Shown piece after piece: positions 36,499-45,361 of a DNA stretch of 64,000 nt. Under the pieces are notes generated by a model that saw nothing but the letters and a program-made list of their open reading frames with translations, was not told where the DNA came from and did no database searches. Source of the DNA: Candidatus Neomarinimicrobiota bacterium. Lineage in GTDB: Bacteria; Fidelibacterota; SORT01. The stretch covers positions 49,028 to 113,027 of the forward strand of contig JACZTG010000007.1 in NCBI GenBank assembly GCA_022573815.1. The letters are read 5' to 3'. The position numbers and the translations under genes are program-made. Numbering within the stretch: position 1 is the stretch's first letter; the number at the start of each line of letters is the position of its first letter.

Positions 36499-36568
36499 TA
36501 GGAATAAAACAAAATTCTTATAAGTGTATTCGTAATATCGGCTTTCGTATATATAAATCTTAACCTGA

Positions 36569-37909
36569 ATGGGTCAAATGGCTAATCCGTTTAAAGCTTT
36601 TATGAATATCAAGAAAGAGGAGTTGCCTCTTTCTCTCTTAATGTTCAGCTATTTTTTCTTAGTTATCACATCCTTTTGGATTCTTAAGCCGCTCAAGAAA
36701 ACTCTTTTCATAACATATTATGACCAAACGGGAGTTGATATTCTGTTTTGGCACCTAAGAGGTTCTCAAGCGGAGCTTATAGCGAAAGTGTTAAATATGT
36801 TTGTGGCGTTTGCTGCCGTGGTGGTTTTTACATGGCTTGCTCGTAAGTATCGTCGTCAGCAACTGACCTATATATTTTCCGGAGTTATAATTTTCGCATA
36901 TGTGATTTTCAGTTTTTTAATTGAAAGCCCCGGTGATTTAACTATCTGGACTTTCTATCTGTTTGGAGATCTCTTCAGCACATTAATGGTGGCGACATTT
37001 TTTGCGTTTATGAATGATAGCGTAACATCCGATGCCGCAAAACGACTTTATGGTCTTGTAGGATTGGGCGGCGTGCTTGGGGGAGTCGTAGGAACCACTT
37101 TTGTAAGAGTTTGGGTCGGTAGCGTAACGCCAAGAACATGGTTGATGATTACTCTCGTAATAGCTTTGGTGATAATGATAATAGCTAGATACGCCGGAAT
37201 ACTGGTTGATCAAAATCCTCCTGATTCTCTGGAAGAAAAATCAACTGCCGCAGAAATTGAGGTTAAATCAGAAAATCCCGCGATAGAGGGAGCAAAACTT
37301 GTTTTCAGTTCAAAGTATTTATTGGCAATAGCAGGTATCGTTGGTCTCTATGAAATCGTATCAACTATAATGGACTTTCAGTTTACTGCAACAATCGAAC
37401 ATTATCTTGACGGTCCGGCAATAGGCAGACAATTTTCATTGATATTCAATATTACGAATTTCGTGGGGATGTTCGTGCAGCTCTTCCTTACAAGTTATAT
37501 CATGACACGATTTGGTGTTAAAACCGCGCTGATGTTTCTTCCGATTGTTATAGTTGTAGGTTCCGCCGGGTTTATCGCTCTTCCGATACTATGGACTGGA
37601 AGCCTTCTGAACACAGTAGACAACGGATTCAGTTATTCCATAAATCAATCGGCAAAGGAAACATTGTATGTTCCCACTACAAGGAATGAAAAATACAAAG
37701 CAAAGGCATTTATAGATATGTTTGTTCAACGGTTTGCTAAATCAATAGCAGTCTTGTTGAGCCTTGGTATAACAATGGTATTCACCGATTTTACAAGTGT
37801 TAGATGGCTATCTTTGGCGATATTAGCTGCAGTGATCGCCTGGCTGTTTATCATTCGTTATGTAGGAAATGAGTTTGACAAATTATCTGAGACAAATCAG
37901 AATACGTAA
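36569..37909 (+). CDS. ATP/ADP-translocase-like (Tlc/NTT) carrier
   Basis: A 446-residue inner-membrane protein with about 11-12 hydrophobic helices. The N-terminal FWILKPLKKTLFITYYD matches the conserved block in which Tlc-type nucleotide carriers have paired basic residues after helix 1. RLYGLVGLGGVLGGVVGTTFV and SINQSAKETLYVPTTRNEKYKAKAFIDMF follow, the last being typical of the NTT superfamily. Classic members swap ATP for ADP in obligate intracellular bacteria, but shorter homologues occur in free-living FCB bacteria with unknown substrates. The following barrel gene overlaps its end by 41 bases. Two ATGs (36569, 36578) are possible; I see no strong ribosome-binding site. Confidence 0.85.
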   Translation: MGQMANPFKAFMNIKKEELPLSLLMFSYFFLVITSFWILKPLKKTLFITYYDQTGVDILFWHLRGSQAELIAKVLNMFVAFAAVVVFTWLARKYRRQQLTYIFSGVIIFAYVIFSFLIESPGDLTIWTFYLFGDLFSTLMVATFFAFMNDSVTSDAAKRLYGLVGLGGVLGGVVGTTFVRVWVGSVTPRTWLMITLVIALVIMIIARYAGILVDQNPPDSLEEKSTAAEIEVKSENPAIEGAKLVFSSKYLLAIAGIVGLYEIVSTIMDFQFTATIEHYLDGPAIGRQFSLIFNITNFVGMFVQLFLTSYIMTRFGVKTALMFLPIVIVVGSAGFIALPILWTGSLLNTVDNGFSYSINQSAKETLYVPTTRNEKYKAKAFIDMFVQRFAKSIAVLLSLGITMVFTDFTSVRWLSLAILAAVIAWLFIIRYVGNEFDKLSETNQNT

Positions 37910-38267
37910 AACTATCATACTGACAGCCTTGTTTTTTGCTATTATCCCGTCTGAAAATTCATCGGCTCAGGACACAACATCAGCAGACTCTAAAGAGAGC
38001 GTAATATTAATTTCTCAAAATGTCAGGGGTGTGGAAAGAGAAAGACGGTCAGCCGATTATACATTACGCAAGGCTATAGTGAAAGGTTTATATTTACCAC
38101 GTGAAGTGGTAAGAGGAATTCTACTCTCTACCGGAAAGAGTGTGATAGTCATTTCTGAGGATAATTTCATAGCACGTGCCGAAGATTTTTTTTCGTTTTT
38201 GATAAGAAAGTCGGATGGTACCCCAGTGTACTATTGTCTTCCGGCTTCTCTCCATACTACGGATTGA
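37869..38267 (+). CDS. N-terminal part of a frameshifted outer-membrane barrel protein
   Basis: The 132-codon frame begins inside the end of the carrier gene. A signal peptide (TIILTALFFAIIPSENSSAQ) is followed by VILISQNVRGVERERRSADYTLRKAIVKGLYLPREVV, an N-terminal periplasmic segment. The frame then runs out of sense after SEDNFIARAEDFF, where a T8 run lies at 38186-38193. Reading on in the -1 frame after that run gives FVFDKKVGWYPSVLLSSGFS, which joins smoothly to the next frame. So this and the next entry are very likely one gene of about 466 codons. Either one T is missing from the assembly, or the ribosome or polymerase slips here. Confidence 0.75.
   Translation: MSLTNYLRQIRIRKTIILTALFFAIIPSENSSAQDTTSADSKESVILISQNVRGVERERRSADYTLRKAIVKGLYLPREVVRGILLSTGKSVIVISEDNFIARAEDFFSFLIRKSDGTPVYYCLPASLHTTD
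38186..38192 (+). other. Slippery heptamer T TTT TTT at the frame change
   Basis: In the upstream frame the codons are GAT TTT TTT TCG, so the heptamer has the exact X-XXY-YYZ phasing of a -1 slip site. A -1 slip restores the downstream barrel frame. I saw no convincing downstream stem-loop or pseudoknot by eye. Confidence 0.6.
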
Positions 38268-39265
38268 ATTTATTCTATCGGGATGACAGTAAAAGCGTCC
38301 TTTTAGGCGGAAGATACAGAAATCGATTCAAATCCGAATTGCACGCGAAAGTAAATTACAACGGCCTAATAAATGATAAAGTTTGGCAGATAAGCCTGCT
38401 CTCACTTTCAGACAGATTTAACGATCAAATATTTTTCGGATTTGGAGCAAATCCGGTAACCGATAGCAGAAATAATTTTAAGGTTACCAGCGAAGAATTT
38501 GGAAGATATTTTCAGGAAAGAATTAAGTTTCAAGCTGTTCTTGGATTCAGGCCGTCTGAAAAATTAGAATTATTTTACACTTCATTTTATCAAAAACGAA
38601 AAATCGGAAATTCCGGAATCAGCGGATTAACCATTGAGGATGTATTTGATGTCGCCTTGCTTCCGGGTGTGGGTGTTGAAGGAAAACAAATTTATAATGA
38701 GACTGCATTTAAATACGATACAAGAGAATTTAAAAAAAGCATATCCTCGGGGAAAATGCTCAGCGGATACCTTGGTTATTCACAGGGTGTTGATGGAGAC
38801 AAAAGTAAATTCATACGAATGGGCTTTGATGTGGCAGCATTCATCCCTGTCATCAAAGATAATAGGATTATAGTACCAAGACTGATTGTGGATAAAATAG
38901 AAAATTTAGATGACGAAGTGCCGATTTCATTTACTGAATACCCCCGACAACGGGCGTTTCGCGGTGTATCCACCCGAAAACTTATCGCCACGGACAATAT
39001 ATCTTTTATTCCGTCACTGCAATATGAATGGCCGCTGGCTTACCAGGTCTCGGGGCAGCTGTTTACAGATTTCATTATTGTATCGGAAGACTTGAGTAGT
39101 TTGACTTTTGATAATGCTCGCTGGGCAATCGGATTCGGTTTGGTAACGCATCAAGGGAGAAGCGAATTTGGGAAAATAGAATTTGCTTATGGCTCTGAAG
39201 GAGTGAAGTTCCTGCTCGGGTTTGGCTCTCCCTTACATAAAAACGAACGTACAGACTGGAAATAA
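38234..39265 (+). CDS. C-terminal part of the frameshifted outer-membrane beta-barrel protein
   Basis: The 343 codons encode repeated amphipathic strands rich in aromatic and charged residues (LNLFYRDDSKSVLLGGRYRN, LEL FYTSFYQKRKIG-like blocks). RQRAFRGVSTRKL is like the surface-antigen barrel signature of the BamA/TamA (Omp85) superfamily, and GRSEFGKIEFAYGSEGVKFLLGFG forms the terminal strands. Fused to the upstream 37869 frame it would be a complete exported barrel. The TTG at 38234 is not a believable independent start, as there is no ribosome-binding site or signal peptide. The frame stays open upstream to 38165, past the slip site. Confidence 0.75.
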   Translation: MSSGFSPYYGLNLFYRDDSKSVLLGGRYRNRFKSELHAKVNYNGLINDKVWQISLLSLSDRFNDQIFFGFGANPVTDSRNNFKVTSEEFGRYFQERIKFQAVLGFRPSEKLELFYTSFYQKRKIGNSGISGLTIEDVFDVALLPGVGVEGKQIYNETAFKYDTREFKKSISSGKMLSGYLGYSQGVDGDKSKFIRMGFDVAAFIPVIKDNRIIVPRLIVDKIENLDDEVPISFTEYPRQRAFRGVSTRKLIATDNISFIPSLQYEWPLAYQVSGQLFTDFIIVSEDLSSLTFDNARWAIGFGLVTHQGRSEFGKIEFAYGSEGVKFLLGFGSPLHKNERTDWK

Positions 39266-39281
39266 TTTTGAGTGTCTTAAA

Positions 39282-40898
39282 TTGAAATTAAACCAATGTG
39301 CAAAGATAGCCGTCTTGACGATAATGACTTTGACACTATCGTCGTGTGGACATTCCATAAAGTTCGCTGACTTGGCTCCGGTTACAGATTCGCATGACGA
39401 CAATCCCATTGACCTTCCCGAGTCGAGTGATTTTGATATGAAAAACTACGTATTTGAGGTTCTGGTAGAGCGTCCGGCAATAAACGCGTTGGATGTATCT
39501 CCGGTAAAAGAATCCGGGGATGTGAACTCGATGGATAATGTGCCCACCTCGAGCTGGTATGAGCCGCGATTAGGATACAAGCGGATATCGCCTGAAGAAC
39601 TCTTACGCGGGCCTGAGGAAGTTGGACCTCCGGTAGCGCCACTGACGGTAGCAAAAGCGAAAACCGGCGGCGGAAATCCCGGATTTATAATTGAAGACAG
39701 TAGGGGCGAGCTCTACTTAATGAAGTTCGACCCTCCTGAATTCCCTGCTATTGAAACAACAACGGCACTCATAGTAAATAGATTATTTTGGGGATTCGGT
39801 TATAATGTTCCTGAAGATTATCTCTACTTCTTTGCGCCGGAAGAATTGACTGTAAAAAAGGGTAGCGCTATTACCCGGGAAGATGTTGATTTGGTGTTAT
39901 CTAAGGTCGCTCCCCCTATTGACGGTCAATATCGAACTACGGTAAGCTATTTTATTAAGGGAAATATTCTTGGTCCGTTATCTCAAGTTGGGGTGAGGAA
40001 AGACGATAAAAACGACAGAGTAAACCATGAGAATCGAAGAGTATTGCGAGCCTTGAAAGTTTTTGGAGCGTTCACAAATCATTCCGATATGCGCATTGAT
40101 AATTCTTTGGACGTGTATGTTGGCGATGAAGGTAAGGGGTATGTTAAACACTATCTATTGGATTTCGGTGAAGCGTTCGGCGGGCACGGCGCCGAGCATG
40201 ATCGGATGTGGGACGGATTTGAACATTTATACAGCGTAAAAAAGATCTTCAGAAATATCGCAACGTTGGGACTGGTGATAGAAGATTGGGAAAACTTGAA
40301 ATATACTAAATGGAAATCGGTGGGAGCATTTGAATCTGAGGCGTACGATCCCGCAACATGGAAAGAAACATGGCCTTATGAGCCGATAAGAATAAGCAGG
40401 CGAGCAGATGATTATTGGGCTGCTAAAATTTTAGGAGCGCTAACGCGTGAGCATTTGGAAGTTTTGATTAAAGAGGCACGATATCCGGAAGAAGCCGCTG
40501 CTGATTATATGCTCAAAACTATTTTGGAGCGTCAGAAGAAAACCTTGCGGTATTTTCTATATAATGTAACGCCATTAGAGTATCGTGGAATACGAAGCGG
40601 ATCGATACAATTTGAAGATATAGGTAAAACAATTTTAGGGAACGAAAACAGTCCGGCAGAATATCAGACTCATTTTTATGACTCAAATAGTAATCAAATC
40701 GGTAATCAAATTAATGTTATATCCGATAAATCATTTTTTTCGATTCCACTTGATAGAGAAGTAATAATTAATTCTAAGGGGTATTTCAGAGTTGAAGTGC
40801 AGCTAATTCTAAACGGAAGGAAGAATCCCCCTCCGGCTCAATTTCATTTTATCACCAGGGCTGATAACAAGCCAAAATTAGTAGGGGTAGTCCATTAA
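39282..40898 (+). CDS. Lipoprotein with protein-kinase-like motifs
   Basis: I start at TTG 39282, seven bases after GAGTG; the frame is open further upstream into the barrel gene. The product has about 538 residues and a lipobox (TLTLSSC, Cys22). Not a named family to me, but a kinase-like order is visible. ELYLMKFD (Lys148) stands as the ATP lysine, with Glu158 ten residues on. NHSDMRIDN follows near residues 266-274 with D-x4-N spacing, then a DFG in HYLLDFGEAFGG at 294-296. HipA-, PI3K- and Fam20-type kinases share this pattern. An exported lipid-anchored kinase fold is unusual because the periplasm has no ATP, so it may be a pseudokinase or act on another substrate. Confidence 0.78.
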   Translation: MKLNQCAKIAVLTIMTLTLSSCGHSIKFADLAPVTDSHDDNPIDLPESSDFDMKNYVFEVLVERPAINALDVSPVKESGDVNSMDNVPTSSWYEPRLGYKRISPEELLRGPEEVGPPVAPLTVAKAKTGGGNPGFIIEDSRGELYLMKFDPPEFPAIETTTALIVNRLFWGFGYNVPEDYLYFFAPEELTVKKGSAITREDVDLVLSKVAPPIDGQYRTTVSYFIKGNILGPLSQVGVRKDDKNDRVNHENRRVLRALKVFGAFTNHSDMRIDNSLDVYVGDEGKGYVKHYLLDFGEAFGGHGAEHDRMWDGFEHLYSVKKIFRNIATLGLVIEDWENLKYTKWKSVGAFESEAYDPATWKETWPYEPIRISRRADDYWAAKILGALTREHLEVLIKEARYPEEAAADYMLKTILERQKKTLRYFLYNVTPLEYRGIRSGSIQFEDIGKTILGNENSPAEYQTHFYDSNSNQIGNQINVISDKSFFSIPLDREVIINSKGYFRVEVQLILNGRKNPPPAQFHFITRADNKPKLVGVVH

Positions 40899-41020
40899 TA
40901 GTTTTATTATTTTTTATCCGGACGATCTGAAACTAACAACGAATATTCGGAATCAGGACTATAAAGAAAATGGTAGAATCAGAAGCAGATGAAAAAAGAG
41001 TATAAAACTTTTTGTGCAGT

Positions 41021-41629
41021 TTATTTTGTCACTTTGTATATATTCTGATAATCGGCGAAGCCACTAATTTTAGTAGGCCAAGGGCCCTTGATTAACTTGA
41101 TTTCAGAATAAGTTTCGGAATCCTCTGACTTTTCATATTCTTCAGTGACCTTTTCAACAAAGCTGCCATTCATAATTATCTCCTGGCTTTCAGCAAGCGA
41201 CGCCAGGCGCGCGGTAAGATCAATATCTTTGCCGTATACATCTACGGTATCAGGAACAAAAGTAATGTCATACGCATCAGAACAAAATGTAACGCCAATC
41301 TTTACCTCTCTTAGATTCGGTTCATCACTCGAAATGATATTCCAAAGCGCATGAAAGAGCGTAAGCGGATTTTCGTCTTTCATATTATCCTCGGGAATGA
41401 AGAACATAAGCGCATCGCCGAGACTCTTAATGGGATTGAACTTCATAAATAGATTACCCATAATATTTGCAAAAGTATTATAAATAAAAATAATCCACTT
41501 TGAGAGATCAATATCTTTGAGTTCAGTGGAACCGGCGATATCTATGATAAAGCAATACCCGCTCATCGGCTTCAGCTGGAGAACCTTTTGCGGCAGGTCC
41601 TTATCAAATGGATTTATGAACAAGCTCAT
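41021..41629 (-). CDS. Class III nucleotidyl cyclase homology domain protein
   Basis: The 202 residues are a single cyclase catalytic domain without visible sensor or membrane part. The metal aspartates are present in CFIIDIAGST near residues 26-35 and in KSLGDALMFF near 68-77. The substrate end is DTVDVYGKDIDLTARLA; there the usual Asn of the VN-x-AAR motif is Asp and the arginine is kept. The product could be cAMP, cGMP or nothing if the domain is degenerate. It lies downstream of the hybrid kinase gene on the same strand. Confidence 0.82.
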   Translation of the reverse strand: MSLFINPFDKDLPQKVLQLKPMSGYCFIIDIAGSTELKDIDLSKWIIFIYNTFANIMGNLFMKFNPIKSLGDALMFFIPEDNMKDENPLTLFHALWNIISSDEPNLREVKIGVTFCSDAYDITFVPDTVDVYGKDIDLTARLASLAESQEIIMNGSFVEKVTEEYEKSEDSETYSEIKLIKGPWPTKISGFADYQNIYKVTK

Positions 41630-41740
41630 TTTATTGATTTTAAATTTAACAATTTGAGATTAAAAAGAAAGAAATAGCGAGTAATAAATCGAGGGCAGGA
41701 GAAATATTTTATAGATTAGAAGATAAAATCTGTATTGTTA

Positions 41741-43234
41741 TCAAGGCATCGTTTCTGAAGACAGTTCGTCTTTAAGCTTTTTGGCGTCAAGTATCATTGA
41801 ATAAAGATCGTCTTCTGAAAAAGGTTTTTGAAGTGTGAAATCAACTCCGTTCTCCTTGATCTTTTCAGATTCTAAATTCAAAGCCCATCCTGTTAGAAGA
41901 ATTACCGATACGCTGCGATTCATTTTTTTAATACGTTCGGCAACTTCCCATCCGCTCATGTCGGGCATACCAAGATCGGTTATAACAATATCGAAATTTA
42001 AATTTTTAAACAGTTCCAAGCCCTTTTCTGTCGAAGAACTCGTGGTGATTTTGTGGCCCTGGTCTTCTAAAAGTTCTTCCAACATATCAAGAATATACTC
42101 TTCATCATCAATAATGAGAATCTTGCTTTCATGTTTATCGAGAATTTCATCCGTTTCTTCCGCGCTGGAGCCTTTTTTAACAGATGGCAGAGAAATTACT
42201 ATTTTTGAGCCCTTTCCGATTTTGCTCGTTGTTTCAATAGCTCCCCTGTGCCGTTTTATGACCCCATATACTTCGCTCATGCCGAGGCCGGTTCCTTTAA
42301 CACCTTTAGTTGAGAAGAAGGGGTCAAAAATTCGTTCAATAGTGTCCTCGGTCATGCCGATTCCTGTATCTTCAAATTCAATCAAAATTTTATCGGCTTT
42401 CTTTTCCGCGCGAATTGTGAGAACTCCTCCTTCGGGCATAGCATCAACAGCATTAAAAATCAAATTTGTAAATGCGCCCTTAAGATCTGAGGGATCGCCT
42501 AATACATAAAATTGTTCATCAATTTCTACTACCGGTTCTATAAGTACTCCCTGCATTTCCGCATTATCCCGCCATTTAGGTCTGGTTAACGCAAGCACTT
42601 CCTCAATAATTTCTTTTACATCAATAGGAATAAATTTTTCATCGGTACGTAATCGCGCAAAATCCTGCATTCTTTTGACAGTGGCACTGCCATCCTGTGC
42701 TGCCAATTCAATCATTGAGAGATTCTTCAGGATGCGCTTATCGTTGGTTTGTCGTTTAAGTATCTGAACCCTACCGAGTACCCCTGTGAGAACGTTGTTA
42801 AAATCATGGGCTACACCGGAGCTAATTTGCCCGAGAGCGGCTAATTTTTTTGATTGAGTGTATTTCTCATCTATCTCTTTTGATTTAGTCATATTTCGAC
42901 TCATAAGTACAAATCCCTCAATTTCGCCGTCTTCAGAAAGAATTGGATAAGTCCTTTCCTCAAAATATTCGTCGAACCGTTCGTCGTAGCTTTCAAGAGG
43001 AATTACATTTCCATCCTGAATGGTTGGTTCAAGAGGGCAGTCAGCGCACTTTTCGTCTTTTCCGCGAAATTTGCTGAAACAAGTGTTGCCGACTAAACTT
43101 TTACCCTGTCCCAAAACTATATCTGCCGGTTTATTGGAATAAATGATATTGAAGTCTTTATCACATAGCGCGATATATTCCGTGATACTATCGAAGATAG
43201 TAGTTAGATGATCCTTCAATCCCATGCCTCCCAA
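41741..43234 (-). CDS. Hybrid PAS sensor histidine kinase with C-terminal receiver
   Basis: The 497 residues read PAS domain (about 10-125) with a cysteine-rich NTCFSKFRGKDEKCADCPL segment, then HisKA with the phospho-His in SSGVAHDFNNVLTGVLGR near 136-153. HATPase_c follows with DTGIGMTEDTIERIFDPFFS and GTGLGMSEVYGVIKRH. The receiver begins at KILIIDDEEYILDMLEELLE, with the phospho-Asp in DIVITDLGMPDMSGW and Lys in TLQKPFSEDDL. No membrane helix is present, so it senses a cytoplasmic cue. The NtrC-like regulator encoded nearby is a plausible output partner. Confidence 0.93.
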   Translation of the reverse strand: MGGMGLKDHLTTIFDSITEYIALCDKDFNIIYSNKPADIVLGQGKSLVGNTCFSKFRGKDEKCADCPLEPTIQDGNVIPLESYDERFDEYFEERTYPILSEDGEIEGFVLMSRNMTKSKEIDEKYTQSKKLAALGQISSGVAHDFNNVLTGVLGRVQILKRQTNDKRILKNLSMIELAAQDGSATVKRMQDFARLRTDEKFIPIDVKEIIEEVLALTRPKWRDNAEMQGVLIEPVVEIDEQFYVLGDPSDLKGAFTNLIFNAVDAMPEGGVLTIRAEKKADKILIEFEDTGIGMTEDTIERIFDPFFSTKGVKGTGLGMSEVYGVIKRHRGAIETTSKIGKGSKIVISLPSVKKGSSAEETDEILDKHESKILIIDDEEYILDMLEELLEDQGHKITTSSSTEKGLELFKNLNFDIVITDLGMPDMSGWEVAERIKKMNRSVSVILLTGWALNLESEKIKENGVDFTLQKPFSEDDLYSMILDAKKLKDELSSETMP

Positions 43235-43283
43235 AATAGCCTAAATAAAAATAAATTGCGTTAAATAATTACGTATAAATAAA

Positions 43284-43322
43284 TTTTCGGGCTGAAAGTA
43301 ATTAATTCCTTCAGCCCGAAAA
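43284..43322 (-). terminator. Strong hairpin after the TPR gene
   Basis: A perfect 13-base inverted repeat (43284-43296 with 43310-43322, core TTTTCGGGCTGAA) and a 13-base loop sit about 50 bases past the TPR stop. It is nearly symmetric, so it could act on either strand. The U-run is only moderate. Confidence 0.65.
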
Positions 43323-43369
43323 CATTTCCTAACAAGTATCAGCTAAGTAGTATATCTTTCACTCACACA

Positions 43370-44626
43370 TCAAGCTGTGTAAGCTGCTAACAACTCCTTT
43401 GCCTGAGATACTCTTACATCCGCATTAATCCTCTTAAAGCAGGAGATTGCGGTCTGAGCGCTTTCTTTCGCTTTGACGATTTCTCCGCCCTTCATACCAT
43501 AGAGTTTCGCCATTTCCATCATGGTTTCACCCAGGTTCAGCGAATCGTCATAATCCTCGTTAATCCGCTTACTATTTTCGAGGTACGATAGTGCAGTGTC
43601 ATACCGTTTGTTCTCGCGATTTATTATGCCGAATATCTTATAAACTTCGGCAACGCTGAGACGCTCTCCCAATCCTGAGAATATTCTGAAGGCGGTTGTA
43701 GCCAATGCAGTACCGGCAGCAAGATCGCCTATTCTGCAATAAAGTTCCGCCTCTTCAAGATAAGACAGTCCTTTAGAATATTGATCATTTGCCGAAGTCG
43801 CTAATTTTATACTCTTCTGGAAGTGCTCCAATGCCTTGTCAAATTCTCCGCGAGCTTTAAATATAATAGCGATATTAATATATAATCTTGCTCGTTCTGC
43901 ATCGTCGCGTTTTCTTCCTATCAAAGAGAGAGATTCTTTATAGCACTTCATTGCTTCATCCCACATTCCTCTTGTGCTGTAAACATTACCGAGATTGACA
44001 TTAATCTTTTTAAGCAATTCATTCAACCTCGAAGCTTTGGCAATCGCTTTTGCTTCTTTTAAATGTTTCTCTCCTTTGATGATTTCACCCTGTCTTACTA
44101 AGGTAGAACCAATAGAGCTTTTAACGTGCGCTCTTCCCTGATTGTTTTTTGATTTCGTAAAGAGATCAAGACTCTTTGTATAATGTCTGAGTGTAGTAAC
44201 CCAATTATTCCTATAGAAAGAGATATCTCCAAGACGTTGATGAGCCTTTGCAAGCAGAAGGTCTGTGCTGAATTTCTTCAGTTTTGTTACTACCAAATGC
44301 AAAAGCCGTTGGGCTCTTTCCATCTGGCTGAAACTGATAGAAACTTCGGCTACATCGAATAGAAATTCTACGTATTCCTTCTCTTTCAAGTACTCAGCAG
44401 CGTTCAGAACAATTGTATCGAAATCAATTACCCTGAAAATCTCTTGCTTTTCCGCGGAAAGCAAGGCTTCAGGTGGTATTCTTCGCCAATTGTTCTTTAG
44501 CAGGCGTTCCCTTTCTGTCCTGAGCGATCTCATTTTGTTGGCGAAAGTCTTTCCGCATCTGCGGTTAGCCAACTCGGAGACCTTCTCAATGAACAGCTGA
44601 AGGGTTTTTCCGTTTATAGTTTCCAT
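43370..44626 (-). CDS. TPR-repeat protein (soluble)
   Basis: A 418-residue all-helical protein with roughly seven TPR units from residue 120 onward (for example AKAHQRLGDISFYRNNWVTTLRHYTKSL, quoted here only in part: GDISFYRNNWVTTLRHY; NLGNVYSTRGMWDEAMKCYK; INIAIIFKARGEFDKALEHF; KIFGIINRENKRYDTALSYL). There is no signal peptide or enzyme domain. The N-terminal 110 residues are basic and helical. TPR proteins like this often scaffold signalling. It follows the sigma-54-controlled lipoprotein gene by 65 bases and may share its transcript. Confidence 0.88.
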   Translation of the reverse strand: METINGKTLQLFIEKVSELANRRCGKTFANKMRSLRTERERLLKNNWRRIPPEALLSAEKQEIFRVIDFDTIVLNAAEYLKEKEYVEFLFDVAEVSISFSQMERAQRLLHLVVTKLKKFSTDLLLAKAHQRLGDISFYRNNWVTTLRHYTKSLDLFTKSKNNQGRAHVKSSIGSTLVRQGEIIKGEKHLKEAKAIAKASRLNELLKKINVNLGNVYSTRGMWDEAMKCYKESLSLIGRKRDDAERARLYINIAIIFKARGEFDKALEHFQKSIKLATSANDQYSKGLSYLEEAELYCRIGDLAAGTALATTAFRIFSGLGERLSVAEVYKIFGIINRENKRYDTALSYLENSKRINEDYDDSLNLGETMMEMAKLYGMKGGEIVKAKESAQTAISCFKRINADVRVSQAKELLAAYTA

Positions 44627-44690
44627 GACATTCCTTTAAAGTTAAAGTTTTGATTGATAAGACAGTATAGTCTGATCTTCAAACTCAATA

Positions 44691-45281
44691 TTATAAACTC
44701 CATGCGTATTGAGTGAAGTGATCGACTTGTACTGAAACGGTCTTATGCTTTTCATCAATAACCGCACCCTCAACCTCGACCCATAATCCGGTTGTGTCGT
44801 CATACCAGAGCACCTTCAGAGTATTAGGATCGCCATCAAAATTGAGAACGTCATAAGATAATGTAACGGTAACGTCAAGCTGGAAACTTATATTTGGCAA
44901 AAATTCCACAGAAGCTCCACATTGATCATTTTTATCAATGCAAAGTACTTCTACGGATATTTCTGTATCCACTGCTAATGCGTTTGCAGGAATTTTAACC
45001 TTGTTACCAAAAGTTCTTTTACCTCCTACACTGCCTCCCTTATGCGCTTGGATAAGTTTAATCTGATAAGCTGTTTTATTTAAGGAGTGAAGATCACTCA
45101 CGATATCAGCATTCCAGGAAACCAAATTTAATTGATCAGTTGGTATTCCATTCTGCTGCGCAGCTGATTGATTGTTTGTTTTCCCTTCAGGAGCGGTAAG
45201 CAAATCGCTGCTACAGCCCATTAGAGAAACTGCGCCTATAATCAGAAAACCGATTATAGGGACCAGTTTGTTCTTTTTCAT
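44691..45281 (-). CDS. Lipoprotein with ZU5-like beta domain
   Basis: The 196 residues begin with a lipoprotein signal (IIGFLIIGAVSLMGC). The C-terminal 110 residues (KVKIPANALAVDTEISVEVL, then VTVTLSYDVLNFDG and LWYDDTTGLWVEVEGAVID, ending HFTQYAWSL) have the strand pattern of ZU5-like domains found in bacterial surface proteins. The molecular role is unknown. A near-consensus sigma-54 promoter lies about 80 bases upstream, and the gene for a sigma-54 activator is next door. Regulated secretion or envelope change is implied, but not shown. Confidence 0.82.
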   Translation of the reverse strand: MKKNKLVPIIGFLIIGAVSLMGCSSDLLTAPEGKTNNQSAAQQNGIPTDQLNLVSWNADIVSDLHSLNKTAYQIKLIQAHKGGSVGGKRTFGNKVKIPANALAVDTEISVEVLCIDKNDQCGASVEFLPNISFQLDVTVTLSYDVLNFDGDPNTLKVLWYDDTTGLWVEVEGAVIDEKHKTVSVQVDHFTQYAWSL

Positions 45282-45361
45282 GGTGTCACCCTATTTGTTT
45301 TGTGTTTGTCCCAAATATCCTCTATAAATTTTATTGATAAACAATAACCAGCTCTGCTCAG

